From the NCBI GenBank assembly GCA_014382585.1, contig JACNJL010000030.1:36535-100534 (forward strand): a stretch of 64,000 nt of DNA, read 5' to 3'. Numbering within the stretch: the stretch's first letter is position 1; each line of letters opens with the position of its first letter. Below, in pieces: positions 61,554-64,000 of the stretch. The position numbers and the translations under genes were made by a program. Origin of the DNA: Limisphaerales bacterium (GTDB lineage: Bacteria; Verrucomicrobiota; Verrucomicrobiia; Limisphaerales; UBA1100). The notes beneath the pieces are model-generated. The model was not told where the DNA came from. It worked only from the letters and a program-made list of their open reading frames with translations, and ran no database searches.

Positions 61554-63977
61554 TTAACGTTTTCGAATTAAATCGGATTGTGCCACGGCGCGGACGATGT
61601 CCCTGACGCGGTATTGGTTTTTCTTGGCCTCAGCGGCAATTAAATCGAGGTCATCGCGGTCGTCCACTGTCAGCACGCGGCGCAGCGCGTAGGTGCAAAG
61701 GTGCTCGATGAAGGCCCGGGCGATCGTGTCGCGCTCCTCGAGCAGCAGTTGTTTAAACTGAACCGAATCGGCAAACTTCCGGCCATTAGGCATCACACCG
61801 GAGGCATCGACTCGGGGATCTTTGCCCACGCCGGTGGGTACGTGCTCGTGGGTGCGCCATTGGCCGATGGCGTCGTATTGATCAAAGGCGAGCCCAAGCG
61901 GATCGATAGTGCGATGGCAGGCGGCGCAGTTGGCGTTCTGGGCGTGCGCCTCAATGCGTTGCCGGATGGTAATCTTATTGCCGGTGGGTGGCACGGGCTC
62001 GATGGGGTCGACATTGGCCGGCGGCGGCGGCGGGGTTTTGTTGAAAATCGTTTCGCTGATCCAAACACCGCGATGCACTGGGCGATGGCGGGTGCCGTCC
62101 GAAGTGAGGCCGAGCACGGCGCCCATCGTCAGTAAACCGCCCCGATGATCCTCGGGCTTGAGCGCCACGCGTTGGAAACCACCGATCTTCGGCTCGGGCA
62201 GACCGTAGAAATCGCAGAGCCGGGCGTTGGCCATCGTCCAGTTCGAATCAAGCAGGCTTTCGATGGCGAGGTTCTTGGTGAGCAGTTCGCGGAAATATTC
62301 GACCGGCTCATGGCGCATGCTGGTCTCCAGCCAATCGTCGTAGCCGGGGTAGAGTTTCTTGTCCGGCGGGAACATGCCCACGCGATGCAGCTGCAGCCAT
62401 TGGCGCGAGAAGTCGTCGATGAAACGGTTGATCCGGTCATCCGAGAGCATTCGGTTAACGGTTTGTTTCAGGCCATCGCCTTGAAGGGCGCCTTCTTGGG
62501 CGGCGGTGAACAGCGCGTCATCGGGCATGGAACTCCAGAGGAAATAGGAAAGCCGCGAAGCCAGTTCCTGATCCGAGAGCCGCTCGCGGGGTTGGGGGGC
62601 GCCTTCCACGAGGTAAATGAAATGGCGGGATGTCAGCACCCCCTGCAAGGCGGTCCGATAGGCGGCGGCCGGTTTCTCGCCGTCCTTGATGGCCGCTTGG
62701 TAGGAGCCCAAATAATTCTTCAGCTCCTCCGGTTGCACGGCCCGGCGCCAGGCGCGTTCGGCAAAGCGTTGGAGGTGTTCGGCGACGACCTCGGCGGTGG
62801 CCTCCTCGGGCGGCAGCACGCCGTGGCGGCGGGATTTTTCCGCGTCGGTCACCAGCGGGCCTTCCCATTCCACCCAGTCCAGAATCACCGTGGAGAAAAT
62901 GCCGTTGCCCTTGTCGTCAAACATCTGCGGCGCGTTGGGATTCAGGAGCAGCGTCTCGCTGCTGTGCGTGAAGATGTAGGCATCGCGGCTGGCAATGGCG
63001 TTGCGGAAGGCCGCGCCGCCGCGGCGGTCAATCACATCCGTGGCCACCACGGCGAAATGCAGCTGGGTCGGCATCTCCAGAAACACCTCGAGTTCATAAA
63101 CCTGCGGTTTGTCTTCTGACGCCGTGATGTCCAGCTCGAGCAGGCCATTCACGGTTTCTTCGCTGGTGCGCGCGCCGATGCTCAAGTGAGCCGGCTGGCC
63201 GCCGGGCGGGCGGATGCCGCTCGCTTGCAGGCGGAGTTTGTAAAGCCCGCTATGTTCCGGGCCTGTCTTGCCCAGCCAATTGGAGGACAAGGCGGGTTGC
63301 ACCCGGCCGGGAAAGAGCAGGTAACGCAGGGGCCGCTTGATGCCGAGCCGGTTGAGGGCCTCCTGTTGTTTCTGCCCGCCGCCATAGCGCAACTCCGCGG
63401 CCGTCTTGCGAACCTTGCGGGCCTCGCCGGTTGTGGCGGGGAAGGCGCGGTCCAGTACGATTTCGGCTGCGCGATAGTAACGATCCATATGCGAGGGCGA
63501 AAGCGAGAGCTGCGAACCGATGCGCTCGTAGCCGTGCCAGAGCGTGTCTTCGTTCAACTCACCCGGCTTGGCCGGATCGTAGCGCACGCCGAGCAGATCG
63601 TAGACGGTGTTCTGGTATTCCTGCCGGCTGAGTCGGTAATGCGCCACCGCCGGTCGCGCGGCCATGCGCGCAGCGCGGCCTTCACGGATGCGGGCATCCA
63701 GTAGGCCGATCACCTTACCGATTTCATCAGCGGTCGGTTGCGGTTCATCTTCCGGCGGCATTTCGCCGGCATTGATTTTCTCCACGACCTCGGCCCAGAC
63801 CTGACCGTCCACGCCGGATTTGAAGTCGCGCGACAATTGATCCAACCGCAAATCGCCCTTGGACTTCTTGGGACCGTGACAAGCGATGCAGTGCTTTTGA
63901 AAAAACCCATCAAACGGCTCGGCCGCTTGGCTGAGGGCCGCGAGTGTGAAAAGAAAAATGGCGGCCGTGATCCGCAT
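61554..63977 (-). CDS. DUF1592-family cytochrome-like protein (pair 3)
   Basis: 807 residues with a signal peptide ([19 protein letters not shown]). N-terminal haem-type motif CIACH in [23 protein letters not shown]1587 ([21 protein letters not shown]), DUF1595, DUF1592 ([19 protein letters not shown]), DUF1588 ([20 protein letters not shown]) and DUF1585 follow. A second motif, CAACH, is in [20 protein letters not shown]. Same layout as the copies at 28588 and 47883. Complete within the window, starting 23 bp before its end. Confidence 0.94.
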   Translation of the reverse strand: MRITAAIFLFTLAALSQAAEPFDGFFQKHCIACHGPKKSKGDLRLDQLSRDFKSGVDGQVWAEVVEKINAGEMPPEDEPQPTADEIGKVIGLLDARIREGRAARMAARPAVAHYRLSRQEYQNTVYDLLGVRYDPAKPGELNEDTLWHGYERIGSQLSLSPSHMDRYYRAAEIVLDRAFPATTGEARKVRKTAAELRYGGGQKQQEALNRLGIKRPLRYLLFPGRVQPALSSNWLGKTGPEHSGLYKLRLQASGIRPPGGQPAHLSIGARTSEETVNGLLELDITASEDKPQVYELEVFLEMPTQLHFAVVATDVIDRRGGAAFRNAIASRDAYIFTHSSETLLLNPNAPQMFDDKGNGIFSTVILDWVEWEGPLVTDAEKSRRHGVLPPEEATAEVVAEHLQRFAERAWRRAVQPEELKNYLGSYQAAIKDGEKPAAAYRTALQGVLTSRHFIYLVEGAPQPRERLSDQELASRLSYFLWSSMPDDALFTAAQEGALQGDGLKQTVNRMLSDDRINRFIDDFSRQWLQLHRVGMFPPDKKLYPGYDDWLETSMRHEPVEYFRELLTKNLAIESLLDSNWTMANARLCDFYGLPEPKIGGFQRVALKPEDHRGGLLTMGAVLGLTSDGTRHRPVHRGVWISETIFNKTPPPPPANVDPIEPVPPTGNKITIRQRIEAHAQNANCAACHRTIDPLGLAFDQYDAIGQWRTHEHVPTGVGKDPRVDASGVMPNGRKFADSVQFKQLLLEERDTIARAFIEHLCTYALRRVLTVDDRDDLDLIAAEAKKNQYRVRDIVRAVAQSDLIRKR

Positions 63978-64000
63978 GCAAGGTCAGGCTAACCCACCAA

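Noticed and set aside
1..64000. CRISPR array, tRNA or rRNA genes
   Set aside because: No regularly spaced identical repeats with unique spacers and no tRNA/rRNA-like sequence was seen; the spacers are short and the only tandem repeat is the 69-bp one without spacers.

Overview
The window comes from a bacterium of the Planctomycetota/Verrucomicrobiota (PVC) group, most likely a free-living degrader of sulfated polysaccharides. The evidence is the gene content: twelve type I sulfatase genes, families that are largely PVC-specific (DUF1501; DUF1552 with its HxxSHH motif; the DUF1587/1595/1592/1588/1585 cytochrome proteins), PmoA-like DUF6807, FG-GAP/ASPIC proteins, and many Tat or Sec leaders. 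The sequence alone does not separate the two phyla.

Layout. 1-21232, all minus strand: a catabolic block with seven sulfatases (one cut by the window edge, one frameshifted), a 1301-residue fusion of beta-helix, PDZ, discoidin-like and alpha/beta-hydrolase domains, two acetyl-xylan-esterase-like hydrolases, a sialate-O-acetylesterase-type SGNH esterase and a RidA protein. 21422-31089: a DUF1501 protein, an LRR protein with a VHL-like C-terminus, a BNR/sialidase-like propeller, a lipoprotein, a beta-helix protein and the first DUF1592+DUF1552 pair. 31219-34557, plus strand: an O-acetylesterase with a second VHL-like domain, an inverted repeat pair and a PQQ-type propeller. 34572-43643, minus strand: a ceramidase-like protein, four more sulfatases, a DUF6807 protein and two gene remnants. 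43702-44363: a PIN/ribbon-helix-helix toxin-antitoxin module with a readable promoter and possible operator. 44373-50300: a tightly coupled cytochrome, DUF1552 and sulfatase unit. 50463-54881: a DUF1501 protein, a molybdopterin oxidoreductase and an FG-GAP/ASPIC protein. 54923-58772: three tandem copies of an unrecognised secreted family. 58871-60133: an IS200-like Y1 transposase among REP-like palindromes and a 69-bp tandem repeat. 60183-63977: the third DUF1592+DUF1552 pair.

How the genes may work together (inference): nearly all products carry export signals, so the region probably encodes periplasmic or surface desulfation, deacetylation and backbone attack on a sulfated, acylated glycan such as an algal polysaccharide. 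The DUF1592/DUF1552 proteins look like exported haem-binding partners transcribed with some of these enzymes. No sulfatase-maturing enzyme (FGE or anSME), TonB/SusCD transporter, regulator, tRNA, rRNA or CRISPR array is visible, so those must lie elsewhere. The strongest leads for new biology are the VHL-like domains, the four-domain fusion, the triplicated unknown family, the repeated cytochrome/DUF1552 units and the transposase with its REP modules.
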